Shown piece after piece: positions 51,236 to 58,801 of a DNA stretch of 64,000 nt. Every line of letters begins with the position of its first letter. Positions within the stretch are counted from its first letter, which is position 1. The DNA comes from Thauera carbonicopians. GTDB lineage: Bacteria; Pseudomonadota; Gammaproteobacteria; Burkholderiales; Rhodocyclaceae. The DNA lies in assembly GCF_025699485.1 (NCBI RefSeq), contig NZ_JANUXN010000001.1:248001-312000 (forward strand), in the 5' to 3' direction. The translations under genes and the position numbers were made by a program. Below the pieces are notes generated by a model, which saw nothing but the letters and a program-made list of their open reading frames with translations, ran no database searches and was not told where the DNA came from.

Positions 51236-51633
51236 TGAAAGCCTTCCTGCTCGCGCTCCTGTTGCTCCTGCCATTCGCTTCCCACGCGGGTCAACTCTCA
51301 TCCGACTTCCGCGGCAAGGTGGTCGACGCTTCGGGTCAGGCCGTTCCCGGTGCCGTCATGCTGGTCGAGCATGTGGAGACTGGACGGATCACGCGTCACG
51401 TCGCCAACGCCAAAGGCCGCTGGCACGCGGTCGGCAGGCGATCGGATGGCACCTATCGGGTGTCCTGCTTCGCACCTGGCGCAGACGTTCCCGCTGTCCG
51501 CTTCCAGGGGCGCGTGGCCTTGGGACAGATCCATGTCCGCAACTGCGTCCTGGGCGAGTTGAACGCGTCATCGCCGCGCTGGCTGTCCGCCTGGCAGTGG
51601 CGGCAGGCCAAGGGCGATCGTTTCGTGTTGTAA
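51235..51633 (+). CDS. Exported protein with carboxypeptidase regulatory-like fold
   Basis: A 132-residue product with a signal peptide (MKAFLLALLLLLPFASHAG) and an SDFRGKVVDASGQAVPGAVM segment typical of the beta-sandwich regulatory domain. Co-transcribed with the YadA-like gene (TAATG) and probably a helper or anchor for it. A strong terminator follows. Confidence 0.7.
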   Translation: MKAFLLALLLLLPFASHAGQLSSDFRGKVVDASGQAVPGAVMLVEHVETGRITRHVANAKGRWHAVGRRSDGTYRVSCFAPGADVPAVRFQGRVALGQIHVRNCVLGELNASSPRWLSAWQWRQAKGDRFVL

Positions 51634-51658
51634 GCCTATGAGGATGGGCTTCGAGGGG

Positions 51659-51686
51659 AAACGGCACCTTCGGGTGCCGTTTCTTT
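51659..51686 (+). terminator. Terminator of the YadA operon
   Basis: AAACGGCACC and GGTGCCGTTT form a perfect 10-bp stem with a TTCG tetraloop and a TTTCTTT tail. Confidence 0.92.
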
Positions 51687-51689
51687 ATC

Positions 51690-51895
51690 TGCGCGGTCAT
51701 GTTGGCCGCGCCCTTTAGGACGACGAAGTGATTTTCCTGGCAGCGCCTAGCGGCACCGGGCACTTTGCCGTGTCGCGATCCAACGCAAGCCATTCGGCTT
51801 CTCCACTCTGTTGCGACCCTTCGGGTGCGTTGCCTCGTTGTGGCCACGGCGACTTGCCCTGCGCACGCCACTTCGGCGCGACCAGGAGAAGCAAC
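51690..51895 (+). promoter_or_regulatory. Leader of the radC-like gene with possible 10-codon leader ORF
   Basis: A GC-rich 206-bp gap. A 10-codon frame at 51699-51731 ends in FRTTK, and its stop region GAAGTGATTTTCC resembles that at 35568. The middle contains CCCTTCGGGTGCGTT, also in the 34838 leader. It ends with CAGGAG before the ATG. These shared parts suggest one family of RNA leaders on accessory genes. Confidence 0.45.
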
Positions 51896-52360
51896 ATGCG
51901 AGTCCCCAAGCCACTGACCACCGAGCAGAGCCGCTTGATCGAGCAAGCCGAAACCCTCATGCGTTCGCGCATTCGCGCCGACAGCACCCAACTCTCCGAC
52001 CCTTCGGCCGCAGGCAACATGTTCCGCTACCGACTGGCCAACCACGAACGCGAAGTCTTCTCCGTGGCCTTCCTGGATACGCGCCACAAGGTCATCGCCG
52101 TGGAAGACCTCTTCGCCGGTACCCTGGACGGCGCAGAAGTCCACCCCAGGGAAATCGCCAAACGCGCCCTGACGCTGGGAGCCGCCGCGATCATCTGCGC
52201 CCACAACCATCCCTCGAACAACAACGAGCCAAGCGGCGCCGACCGGGCCGTGACCGCCCGCTTGAAGCAATCGCTGGCACTGGTCGACGTTCGTCTCCTG
52301 GACCACTTCGTCGTCACTGCCGATAGCTACACCAGCATGGCCGCGCGAGGCTGGGTCTAA
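51896..52360 (+). CDS. radC: RadC-family JAMM-domain protein
   Basis: The 154-residue protein has the complete JAMM zinc site HNHPSNNNEPSGAD (His103, His105, Ser113, Asp116). Plasmid RadC homologues are shorter than the chromosomal protein, lacking the HhH N-terminus, as here. The cellular role is not established for the family. It is followed by an intrinsic terminator. Confidence 0.85.
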   Translation: MRVPKPLTTEQSRLIEQAETLMRSRIRADSTQLSDPSAAGNMFRYRLANHEREVFSVAFLDTRHKVIAVEDLFAGTLDGAEVHPREIAKRALTLGAAAIICAHNHPSNNNEPSGADRAVTARLKQSLALVDVRLLDHFVVTADSYTSMAARGWV

Positions 52361-52375
52361 CCCAGTCCTTGCGAA

Positions 52376-52422
52376 CCCCACCGCAAAAGTTTTCCGCGCG
52401 ACTCGCGCAGCGGTGGGGCTTT
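52376..52422 (+). terminator. Terminator of the radC-like gene
   Basis: CCCCACCGC and GCGGTGGGG pair with a 25-base loop and CTTT after the stem. Confidence 0.65.
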
Positions 52423-52427
52423 CGTAC

Positions 52428-52449
52428 CTTGAAGGCTGTTCCCTTCAAG
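52428..52449. repeat. Inverted repeat before the 52459 gene
   Basis: CTTGAAGG and CCTTCAAG, 6 bp apart, lie 10 bp upstream of the start. It is a possible operator or leader hairpin for the ArdC operon. Confidence 0.4.
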
Positions 52450-52458
52450 ACCACTCCA

Positions 52459-52644
52459 ATGGAAGACGCAATCTCGCTGGCTGACGCCGTCGAAGCCGCC
52501 CCTCGCTTTCGCGTGATCAAGACCGAAGAAGGCTTGTGCATTGAGCCAGGCGAGAGTTCGGATCACCTGTTCGACAAGCAGTCCGCTCTGTTCTACGTCC
52601 GCCATGCGCTGGAGGATGAGAAGGAAGTGGAAATCCGGGTATGA
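52459..52644 (+). CDS. Small acidic protein, 61 residues
   Basis: Begins MEDAISLADAVEAAPRFRV. Coupled by ATGA to the ArdC-like gene. Unknown function; the ATG at 52459 is preferred because upstream residues fall in the terminator of radC. Confidence 0.6.
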   Translation: MEDAISLADAVEAAPRFRVIKTEEGLCIEPGESSDHLFDKQSALFYVRHALEDEKEVEIRV

Positions 52645-53666
52645 AGTATTCGGACTTGGCCCAGGCGCAAGCGCAAGTCCTGATCGATTTGATGAAGGAG
52701 GGCAAGCCCTTCCTGCCATTCCTGAAACCCGGCGATCCTTCAACGATCAATGGCCTGCCTTACAACCCCACCACCGGAAAAGCCTACCGGGGCGGGAACC
52801 GCGTCATGCTGTGGCTTGCCGGCATGGTCAACCACTATGAGGACAATCGGTGGATGACCTACAAGCAGGCGTTGTCTGTTGGCGCCCAGGTGCGCAAAGG
52901 GGAGAAGGGTATCCCCTTGCGCAAAGTGATCTTTCCCAATGGCCAGGAAGCGGACAACGCCACGGTTGTACAGCCGCCGCACCCGAAGGGCGCGTCAGTG
53001 GAACCTTGGATGGACAAGCCCAGGACCTTCCCGTTCAGTGTATTCAACGCTGAACAGATCGACGGGTTGCCACCGCCACCCAAGCGGCCCGAGTCGACGC
53101 CGCATGAACGGCATGAAAGGTGCGAGGCCTTGGTCAAGGCCTCGGGCGCTGTTGTTATTCACGGCGCGAGCAGCCCGCACTATGCGCCCAGGGCGGACAA
53201 GATCGGTATGCCGTATCCCGAGCGCTTCCTGGAGCCTGCGGGCTACTACGCGGCGCTCACCCACGAATTGGCGCACTGGTCGGGCCATGAGAGCCGATTG
53301 AACCGCGACCTGACGGGCTCGTTCGGATCCGAGTCCTATGCCCGCGAAGAAATGATTGCCGAAACCGCCAGCCATATCATGGGTGTTGAACTGGGCATAG
53401 GACACGACCCCACCCAGCACGCGGCGTATATCCATCACTGGATGAAGATCGCCAAGGAAGATCCAAACTTCTTCTATACGGCTGCGACCGCTGCCGAGAA
53501 GGTCTGCGACTTCCTGGGCCTGGAACGCTTCACCTACGAACCGTTGCCCCAGATCTTGCCGCCTGCAGAACTCGCAGAAGGCGCCTTGGATCGTCTGCCG
53601 GTGCTGGAAACCGCCGTGGCCGTAATCGCCAAGGCCGCGTTGGTACCGCTGGGGATTGCGATGTAG
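52641..53666 (+). CDS. ArdC-like antirestriction protein with zincin peptidase domain
   Basis: The 341-residue protein has the ArdC-type ssDNA-binding N-terminus (NPTTGKAYRGGNRVMLW) and an intact zincin site THELAHWSGH (His208, Glu209, His212), with EEMIAETASHIMG supplying the third ligand. Plasmid ArdC binds incoming single-stranded DNA and protects it from restriction. A second, peptidase-less relative is at 45866. Confidence 0.85.
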   Translation: MKYSDLAQAQAQVLIDLMKEGKPFLPFLKPGDPSTINGLPYNPTTGKAYRGGNRVMLWLAGMVNHYEDNRWMTYKQALSVGAQVRKGEKGIPLRKVIFPNGQEADNATVVQPPHPKGASVEPWMDKPRTFPFSVFNAEQIDGLPPPPKRPESTPHERHERCEALVKASGAVVIHGASSPHYAPRADKIGMPYPERFLEPAGYYAALTHELAHWSGHESRLNRDLTGSFGSESYAREEMIAETASHIMGVELGIGHDPTQHAAYIHHWMKIAKEDPNFFYTAATAAEKVCDFLGLERFTYEPLPQILPPAELAEGALDRLPVLETAVAVIAKAALVPLGIAM

Positions 53667-53692
53667 AGCGGAATGGCAAGGACATGGCGGAC

Positions 53693-53720
53693 TTGCCAGG
53701 AACGACAATGGCCCAAGAAT
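53693..53720 (+). promoter_or_regulatory. Dyad promoter P10
   Basis: The operator is at 53693-53708 (TTGCC-AGGAAC-GACAA), -10 AAGAAT at 53715-53720, then GGT. Start codon 53753. Confidence 0.88.
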
Positions 53721-53752
53721 GGTTAGGTATCCATCCACCTACCAGGTCCGCC

Positions 53753-54262
53753 ATGTCCACTCCCTCCCATCGCCTTCCCCTCCTTGCCGCAGGCGCCACG
53801 TTCGTTGCGTTGCTGCTCATCGCCTTTTCGTCCAGCGCCAGTGAAACGCCCAGTCGACAAGAGATCTATCGTCTGGCCGGCGAGCCGGAAGCGCGCGTTG
53901 AGAATGGCGTTTGCCATATCCGCGGTGCGTTCTGGCGAAACGGTTACGGTCCCGTCTCTGATCGCGCTATCTCGATCGATACGTTGGACGGCAAGCAACT
54001 TGCAGTCGTGCGTACCGATAAGCGAGGCGTGTATGAAACGTCGGTTGCGTTGCCCGAAGGCAAAGGTCAAGTGCTGATTGAAGGCGACGTATTCGAGACC
54101 GGTATTAGTGCAGGGATCCGTCGTTCTATCGAAATCAAACGCAATGGCGGTTCGACCCGGAAAGCGAATGTGGAACATCCGAAAATCGCGTGCGTGAAGC
54201 CTGTTGTTTCGATCGGTGAACTCACGTCGTTGCTGAAAGCGCCGATGGAAATGCCACGTTGA
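53753..54262 (+). CDS. Exported or membrane-anchored protein, 169 residues
   Basis: Has an uncleaved-looking or signal hydrophobic segment (RLPLLAAGATFVALLLIAFS) and a periplasmic beta-rich part with two cysteines. No domain is recognised, though the layout is like the fimbrial accessory proteins. It is coupled by TTGA to a tiny membrane peptide. Confidence 0.65.
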   Translation: MSTPSHRLPLLAAGATFVALLLIAFSSSASETPSRQEIYRLAGEPEARVENGVCHIRGAFWRNGYGPVSDRAISIDTLDGKQLAVVRTDKRGVYETSVALPEGKGQVLIEGDVFETGISAGIRRSIEIKRNGGSTRKANVEHPKIACVKPVVSIGELTSLLKAPMEMPR

Positions 54263-54390
54263 AACCCGTTGCAATGATATTTCTGTTGCTCGTTCCAACG
54301 ATACCTTCCCTGGGATTTTCTGCGTTGCTGGTCTGGTTGCATATGCGCATGAAGCGCGATCCTCATTGGCGAACACGGGGCCTGGCATAG
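54259..54390 (+). CDS. Tiny membrane protein, 38-43 residues
   Basis: From the ATG at 54274 the frame encodes MIFLLLVPTIPSLGFSALLV and a basic end; a TTG at 54259 overlapping the previous stop gives 43 residues. One membrane helix. It is too short for most annotation but has a plausible coupled start. Function unknown. Confidence 0.45.
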   Translation: MKPVAMIFLLLVPTIPSLGFSALLVWLHMRMKRDPHWRTRGLA

Positions 54391-54646
54391 CCAACGCGCC
54401 CGTCGTCTAACGATCGATCACGGATCGACCCCTGCGGGGCTTCGGTCCCTGGCCCAGGATCAAACGGCTTCGCCGTGTGCCAACCGCCGTCGCTCTTTCT
54501 GTCAATGGTCGCTCTAGCGGCCCGTGTCCTCGTACCTGCGGGCCGCGCCAGCCGCTAGTGCTTCCTCCATTGACAGCGCGCCGCCTGCCGGCTGTTGGTC
54601 TCCATTCCGAGACATTCGCGGGGCTTGTCCCGGACTGGAACCAGCA
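54391..54646 (+). promoter_or_regulatory. Leader of the seven-gene operon with a large stem-loop
   Basis: In 256 bp there is a two-part stem-loop at 54501-54574: GTCAATGG pairs with CCATTGAC, and inside GCTCTAGCGGC pairs with GCCGCTAGTGC with one mismatch. GC-rich hairpins also occur before it near 54420-54480. No dyad promoter is present. A structured RNA leader is likely. Confidence 0.55.
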
Positions 54647-55093
54647 ATGAAAGAGAAGGCAACATGGTGGTGTACGACGTGCGGCAGCCGGGATATCCGG
54701 CATGACGCCATCGTGCAGTTCGATCCGGAGAGTGGGGAGTTCGACGTTCTGTCCGTTCTGGATGGAGTGTGGTGCGAAGCGTGCGAGGAACACCGAGCCG
54801 GGCAGGGCGATCCTGCTTTCAGCATTCCCCCGGCCTTCACTGTGGTGGTGGCGATCAATGAAGGCCCCAGCCTAGGGGCAGTCCTGCTGCAGCGTCCATT
54901 GGCCGACGACGACTCACTGGACTTGCGGGCCGTGGCCGACGAAGTCGCCCGGTCCCGAGGGCAGGCCATCGACGAGCAAGACGGCGAGGTTCCCGACTGT
55001 GCGGGGGATATCCGGGTGGAGTTCCGCCACGACCCCGACAACACGGTGTCGATCTTCTCGGGCCGCTCCTACTACTTCGCGAGGGCCGCATGA
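54647..55093 (+). CDS. Zinc-ribbon protein, first of a seven-gene operon
   Basis: The 148-residue product has a probable zinc site in two CXXC pairs (WCTTCGS and WCEACEEH) at the N-terminus. Start ATG follows the long structured leader. The next six genes all overlap or closely abut, most by ATGA, so the order is probably translated as a unit. Confidence 0.65.
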   Translation: MKEKATWWCTTCGSRDIRHDAIVQFDPESGEFDVLSVLDGVWCEACEEHRAGQGDPAFSIPPAFTVVVAINEGPSLGAVLLQRPLADDDSLDLRAVADEVARSRGQAIDEQDGEVPDCAGDIRVEFRHDPDNTVSIFSGRSYYFARAA

Positions 55094-55428
55094 TCAACGG
55101 TCCGCTTGATCTGGCTTTCATGGCCATTGGCGTTGACGCCGCGTTCCGCGACCCCACGACCGGGAACTACGACGGCGGGGAGTTGGAACTGGTGGCAGAA
55201 GTGCTGGCCTTCCAGCCGTTGCTGGACGCCCACTATCAAGCCTATTTCGTGCCCGAGGGTTTCCCCGGTTGCTGGGCTTACGAAGTAGCGGAGTCGTTCG
55301 GCGACTGGTGCGCCCGCCAGTTGATGGCAGGCCACACCGTTGACCAGAAGTCGATCAACGCATGGCTGGACGAGAACGCCCCGGGTGTTGAAACACGATC
55401 TTCGGAACTGAAGGGGAAGGCGGCATGA
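55090..55428 (+). CDS. Hypothetical protein, 112 residues, operon gene 2
   Basis: Begins MINGPLDLAFMAIGVDAAFR; acidic. ATGA overlap with the zinc-ribbon gene. I do not recognise it; similar proteins occur on plasmids. Confidence 0.6.
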   Translation: MINGPLDLAFMAIGVDAAFRDPTTGNYDGGELELVAEVLAFQPLLDAHYQAYFVPEGFPGCWAYEVAESFGDWCARQLMAGHTVDQKSINAWLDENAPGVETRSSELKGKAA

Positions 55429-55640
55429 GTTGGCAACAAGCCCTGCAGGCGTATGACGCCCACCTGGCCGAGGACGGGCGCATTGTCCGACGCGGCACGA
55501 CGTTCGGCGTGCGGATCGTCGAGAAGAAAAACCGGCTCCGCATTGAAGCCGTTTCCGGGTCGCTGCTGGCCAGCGACCCCATCACCGAGCGAACCGTTGA
55601 GCGGTTCGTCGAGACTTTTTGGTTCTGGAGCAAACAGTAA
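55425..55640 (+). CDS. Hypothetical protein, 71 residues, operon gene 3
   Basis: Begins MSWQQALQAYDAHLAEDG and ends VETFWFWSKQ, with a beta-hairpin like middle. Overlaps both neighbours. Unknown function. Confidence 0.55.
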   Translation: MSWQQALQAYDAHLAEDGRIVRRGTTFGVRIVEKKNRLRIEAVSGSLLASDPITERTVERFVETFWFWSKQ

Positions 55641-55930
55641 TGGCCACCTATCAGTTCAACGTCCGGATCAACAAGATCGTGCCCCACACGGCCACGCTCA
55701 CCGTTGAAGCCGACAACATTGCCGACGCCATCGAGCAGGTCAGGCACAGCGATTGCGCGGGCGCCTTGTGGTCCCCGGAAGGCAATGGCTACTGGGGCGA
55801 CGACCTGGTGGTGGACACCATGAAGAGGACGGCCAGCCCCGCACTGGACTTCAACGTCCAGGGCGAGCCCGTCGATGAACTGTCGCTTGCGTGGTTCAGG
55901 CGTCAGGAAGCCAAGCGGGTGGCCGCATGA
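55640..55930 (+). CDS. Hypothetical protein, 96 residues, operon gene 4
   Basis: Begins MATYQFNVRINKIVPHTATL, suggesting a small beta-rich fold with an acidic helix. TAATG overlap with gene 3 and ATGA with gene 5. Confidence 0.55.
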   Translation: MATYQFNVRINKIVPHTATLTVEADNIADAIEQVRHSDCAGALWSPEGNGYWGDDLVVDTMKRTASPALDFNVQGEPVDELSLAWFRRQEAKRVAA

Positions 55931-56202
55931 AGCACCGGAAAGGCCCGATTGCGCCCGGCTACGTCCGGCGCATTTCTCCCACGGCTTGCTCCGTCATGCC
56001 GTTCACCGGGTCAACGGTGGACGACATGAGCCAGTTGCGCCTGCTGGCACAGCAGTACGCCAAGCAGGTGCCGTTTGGTCTGGATTGGCCGGTCAACTTC
56101 TGGGCCGACAAGATCGGCTGGGAAACCGAAGACCAAGCCGCACGCGTGTGGCTCAACCACTACTTCCAGTCCCACAACCCACAGAGCAACACAAGGCACT
56201 GA
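55927..56202 (+). CDS. Hypothetical protein, 91 residues, operon gene 5
   Basis: Begins MKHRKGPIAPGYVRRISPTA; short, with a WPVNFWADKIGW segment. Coupled to gene 4 by ATGA; gene 6 starts one base after its stop. Confidence 0.55.
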   Translation: MKHRKGPIAPGYVRRISPTACSVMPFTGSTVDDMSQLRLLAQQYAKQVPFGLDWPVNFWADKIGWETEDQAARVWLNHYFQSHNPQSNTRH

Positions 56203-56203
56203 C

Positions 56204-56461
56204 ATGAACACCCAAACCTTCCATGGCCCTGACGGTTGGACTGTCGTGGCTGACCGCCGCCAAGTGTTTCCGGACGATCCAGGGCAGGGCACGCCCTTGA
56301 TGGTCTACGCCCCCGGTGCCCGTGCTAGCGGCACTCTCCACCGTGTCCTGGACACCGCAGAAACCGACACCAACACCGGACAGATCGAACCCGTTACGGG
56401 CCGCGTCATGGCGTGGCTGGAACAGATCGAAGATCAAGCCAACGAGTGGATATTCCAATGA
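56204..56461 (+). CDS. Hypothetical protein, 85 residues, operon gene 6
   Basis: Begins MNTQTFHGPDGWTVVADRRQ. It looks beta-rich and acidic. ATGA overlap with gene 7. Confidence 0.55.
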   Translation: MNTQTFHGPDGWTVVADRRQVFPDDPGQGTPLMVYAPGARASGTLHRVLDTAETDTNTGQIEPVTGRVMAWLEQIEDQANEWIFQ

Positions 56462-56913
56462 GCGACGACGACAACGTGATCAACCTGCAGCGCAAACGGA
56501 TGGAAGCCTTCTGGGGCGAGCCGATTTCGGTCTACACCCGGGCCCAAGCCCTGGACGATGGAACGCTGTGCGACCTGACCCCTATCGCCCCGCGCTACGG
56601 GTTCAAGATCCCCATGGCCTGCACCAGCGGGGTGTGGCACGCCCTGGAATGGAACGAGCAGGACGAGGCCCGAAAGGACAACGCCACGGGCCAGTCCACC
56701 GAAGGCCGGCTGCACGACGTTCTGTCGTTGGCTGGGTTGGCCGCGCGGGAAGCGGCGCAGAAGGAGCCGACCAGCACCGTCTACTTCGACGTGCTGATGG
56801 TGCCAAGGTCCGGCAGCGTATCGGTGGCGCTCAACCAGCAGTTCATTCTGGTGGTGGGGCCGGGCGACCAGGGTGAGCCCGTCTTGACCCTGATGTTGCC
56901 GGGGGAGGACTGA
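56458..56913 (+). CDS. DUF6573-like protein, operon gene 7
   Basis: The 151-residue protein contains ISVYTRAQALDDGTLCDLTP followed by ACTSGVWHALEW, which matches my recollection of DUF6573, a plasmid-associated family of unknown function. It ends the operon; a terminator is at 56932. Confidence 0.7.
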   Translation: MSDDDNVINLQRKRMEAFWGEPISVYTRAQALDDGTLCDLTPIAPRYGFKIPMACTSGVWHALEWNEQDEARKDNATGQSTEGRLHDVLSLAGLAAREAAQKEPTSTVYFDVLMVPRSGSVSVALNQQFILVVGPGDQGEPVLTLMLPGED

Positions 56914-56931
56914 TCAAGGATGAACCGAACG

Positions 56932-56960
56932 AAGCCGCCGCAAGGCGGCTTTCTATTTTG
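56932..56960 (+). terminator. Terminator of the seven-gene operon
   Basis: AAGCCGCC and GGCGGCTT form an 8-bp stem with a 4-base loop, followed by TCTATTTTG. Confidence 0.82.
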
Positions 56961-56983
56961 CGTAACCGCTCAATGGTGCCGCC

Positions 56984-57011
56984 TTGCCAAAAAAGACAAC
57001 GGTCAAACAAT
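56984..57011 (+). promoter_or_regulatory. Dyad promoter P11
   Basis: The operator is at 56984-56999 (TTGCC-AAAAAA-GACAA), -10 AACAAT at 57006-57011, then GGTTATGTGCTAGCAACT, a leader that also follows P13 and P14. Confidence 0.88.
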
Positions 57012-57054
57012 GGTTATGTGCTAGCAACTTCTAGCAGACCATTAGGAGACTTCC

Positions 57055-57213
57055 ATGATTGACGTTCAAGCCATTATTCGACGCGCCCACGCCTTCGGCT
57101 ATGACATGTGGCATACACGCCACGGATGGGTTTTGGAGCGGGATCACAAGGCCTGCACGCTTGGCAAAATCGAGGCCGTGCGCAACTTCTTGAACAACCA
57201 AGTATTGCGCTGA
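57055..57213 (+). CDS. Small protein, 52 residues
   Basis: The frame encodes MIDVQAIIRRAHAFGYDMWH and onwards, with an AGGAG site eight bases before the ATG. It is the first gene after P11, 2 bp ahead of the transposase relative. No recognised family. Confidence 0.6.
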   Translation: MIDVQAIIRRAHAFGYDMWHTRHGWVLERDHKACTLGKIEAVRNFLNNQVLR

Positions 57214-57215
57214 TC

Positions 57216-58520
57216 ATGCGCCAGGCCGTGCTGGACCAACTGTTGCCCGCAGCGATCATGCGCCTGCACCGGGAAGGCTATTTGCCGAAGGGTATAGCCA
57301 ACCTATTGAACTGCCCGGTGGCGGTGGCGGAAGACGTGATCCAGCGTCGGTTTGCCCAACAGGTCCAGGTCATGCGCCCGGAAAATCCGATGGTGGATAC
57401 CAAGGTCCTGGTCAAGGCGAGGAAGGACGAAGAGCGGACACGGGCGCGAGAGCAGAAGCGTCTGGAGCATGTTGCTCGGATCGAGGCCGAACGCGCCCTG
57501 CGTCAAGCCGTGGTCAAGGCACGCCAAGAGGAACGCGAACGCCTGCGGGAAGAGCAGAAGGAACGGTCCCGGCTTGCGAAGGAAGCGCAGCGCGCACTGG
57601 CGAATGAACGCCAGGCCCAAGAGGCGCGGGCGCGTCCAACGCAACTGGAGCAGATCTTGGACTATCGGGCGCAAGGCCTGTCCCAGAAGGAAACGGCGGA
57701 AATCTTGGGTGTCGACTACTGGTTCGTCCATCGCGTGCTGATGAAGCACGAACTGGCTTGTATCGGCGTCCGGGTGCAACCGAAGCGGAAACCGAGGCCG
57801 AAAAGAGAACAGAAACCGAAGCAGGTCGTTCGGCCCAAGCAAGTCCTGGCAACGACCAGTAATACGCCATGCCCGAAATGCCACTCGACCCACACCGCCA
57901 AGTTCGGCACGCGCCCGGTCAAGCACTCCGCCATGGTCATTCAGCGCTTCATCTGCCGCGGATGTGGCGAAAGGTTCAGTGAGAACGCAAACAAGTGGCA
58001 TTACGGCGACCATCGGCCCGATCTGACGCAGCCCATATTACGAGCCACGCTGGCAGGCAAAACTCATGAAGGCATGGTGGCCGAGTTCCAATGCGGTGGC
58101 GAAACGATCCCGCGCAAGATCCGTCGAATGGCGGAACACGCCCGCAAACACCATGTGGCCTTCACCTGTACCGACCAAGCCGCCTGGCTCACTGCCATCA
58201 CGACCGGCACGGAAATGAAGAGCGCCAAGTCCGACTTCCTCTACCTGGTGGTAGGAGCGGAAACCGGCGAGGTCTTGGAGTTCAACTTCTCCCGGCAACT
58301 CACTCATCGCCACCTCGATACCTTGGCCGACGTTGCCCGGATTTCCTATCCGGGATTGACCATCACCCAGACGCCACCCGAGGACGGGCCCGCTCAAGCG
58401 ACGGTCGCAGCCCTGACCGAGTTCAGCGACAAGGCGCTGAAGAAGGTCAGGAACATTCAGTCGGCAGGAGAACGCATGTACCTGTGGATGGGAGATCGGC
58501 GGGGCTTGTTCCAGGATTGA
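57216..58520 (+). CDS. Domesticated-looking IS1-like transposase relative fused to HTH and coiled coil
   Basis: In this 434-residue protein the C-terminal half has the zinc ribbon (CPKCHST...CRGCGERFS) and the strand TGEVLEFNFSRQ shared with the transposases at 44351 and 47667. The second catalytic Asp context (TTDGD) is lost and the RLSRKT end is absent. N-terminal to it are a long charged coiled coil (about 60-150) and a HTH (YRAQGLSQKETAEILGV). It lacks flanking inverted repeats. It is driven by P11, so it is probably a recruited DNA-binding protein. Confidence 0.65.
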   Translation: MRQAVLDQLLPAAIMRLHREGYLPKGIANLLNCPVAVAEDVIQRRFAQQVQVMRPENPMVDTKVLVKARKDEERTRAREQKRLEHVARIEAERALRQAVVKARQEERERLREEQKERSRLAKEAQRALANERQAQEARARPTQLEQILDYRAQGLSQKETAEILGVDYWFVHRVLMKHELACIGVRVQPKRKPRPKREQKPKQVVRPKQVLATTSNTPCPKCHSTHTAKFGTRPVKHSAMVIQRFICRGCGERFSENANKWHYGDHRPDLTQPILRATLAGKTHEGMVAEFQCGGETIPRKIRRMAEHARKHHVAFTCTDQAAWLTAITTGTEMKSAKSDFLYLVVGAETGEVLEFNFSRQLTHRHLDTLADVARISYPGLTITQTPPEDGPAQATVAALTEFSDKALKKVRNIQSAGERMYLWMGDRRGLFQD

Positions 58521-58540
58521 ACTGGATCGCAAGACCTGAC

Positions 58541-58568
58541 TTGCCAGAAAGGACAAGCATATTAGCCT
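58541..58568 (+). promoter_or_regulatory. Dyad promoter P12
   Basis: The operator is at 58541-58556 (TTGCC-AGAAAG-GACAA), -10 TAGCCT at 58563-58568, then GGT. It drives the genes at 58595 and 58791. Confidence 0.88.
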
Positions 58569-58594
58569 GGTACGAAACCATCCACAGGCTTGTC

Positions 58595-58801
58595 ATGTTC
58601 GCCCGCCAACCCGACCACGACCCCAAGCAGACCCGCGCCCTACAAGACGCTATCCGTGCGGGCAAGGTGCGTGCGCTCCACGCCCTGATCAAGAAGGGCG
58701 TCTACGTCGACGGTATCGCGTTCGACCTGGCCCGCTCCCACATGCCCAAGGAAGTTCCACGGCTCCGGGATCACATGCGCAAGGCCTACTATGGCGAATA
58801 A
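58595..58801 (+). CDS. Small protein with a single ankyrin-like helix pair
   Basis: A 68-residue basic protein (MFARQPDHDPKQTRALQDAI) with VRALHALIKKGVYVDGIA, resembling half an ankyrin repeat. It overlaps the four-HTH gene by 11 bp. Unknown function. Confidence 0.55.
   Translation: MFARQPDHDPKQTRALQDAIRAGKVRALHALIKKGVYVDGIAFDLARSHMPKEVPRLRDHMRKAYYGE

Noticed and set aside
57000-58540. Terminal inverted repeats around the third transposase relative
   Set aside because: No CTATCTGCCC-like end or target duplication was found on either side.
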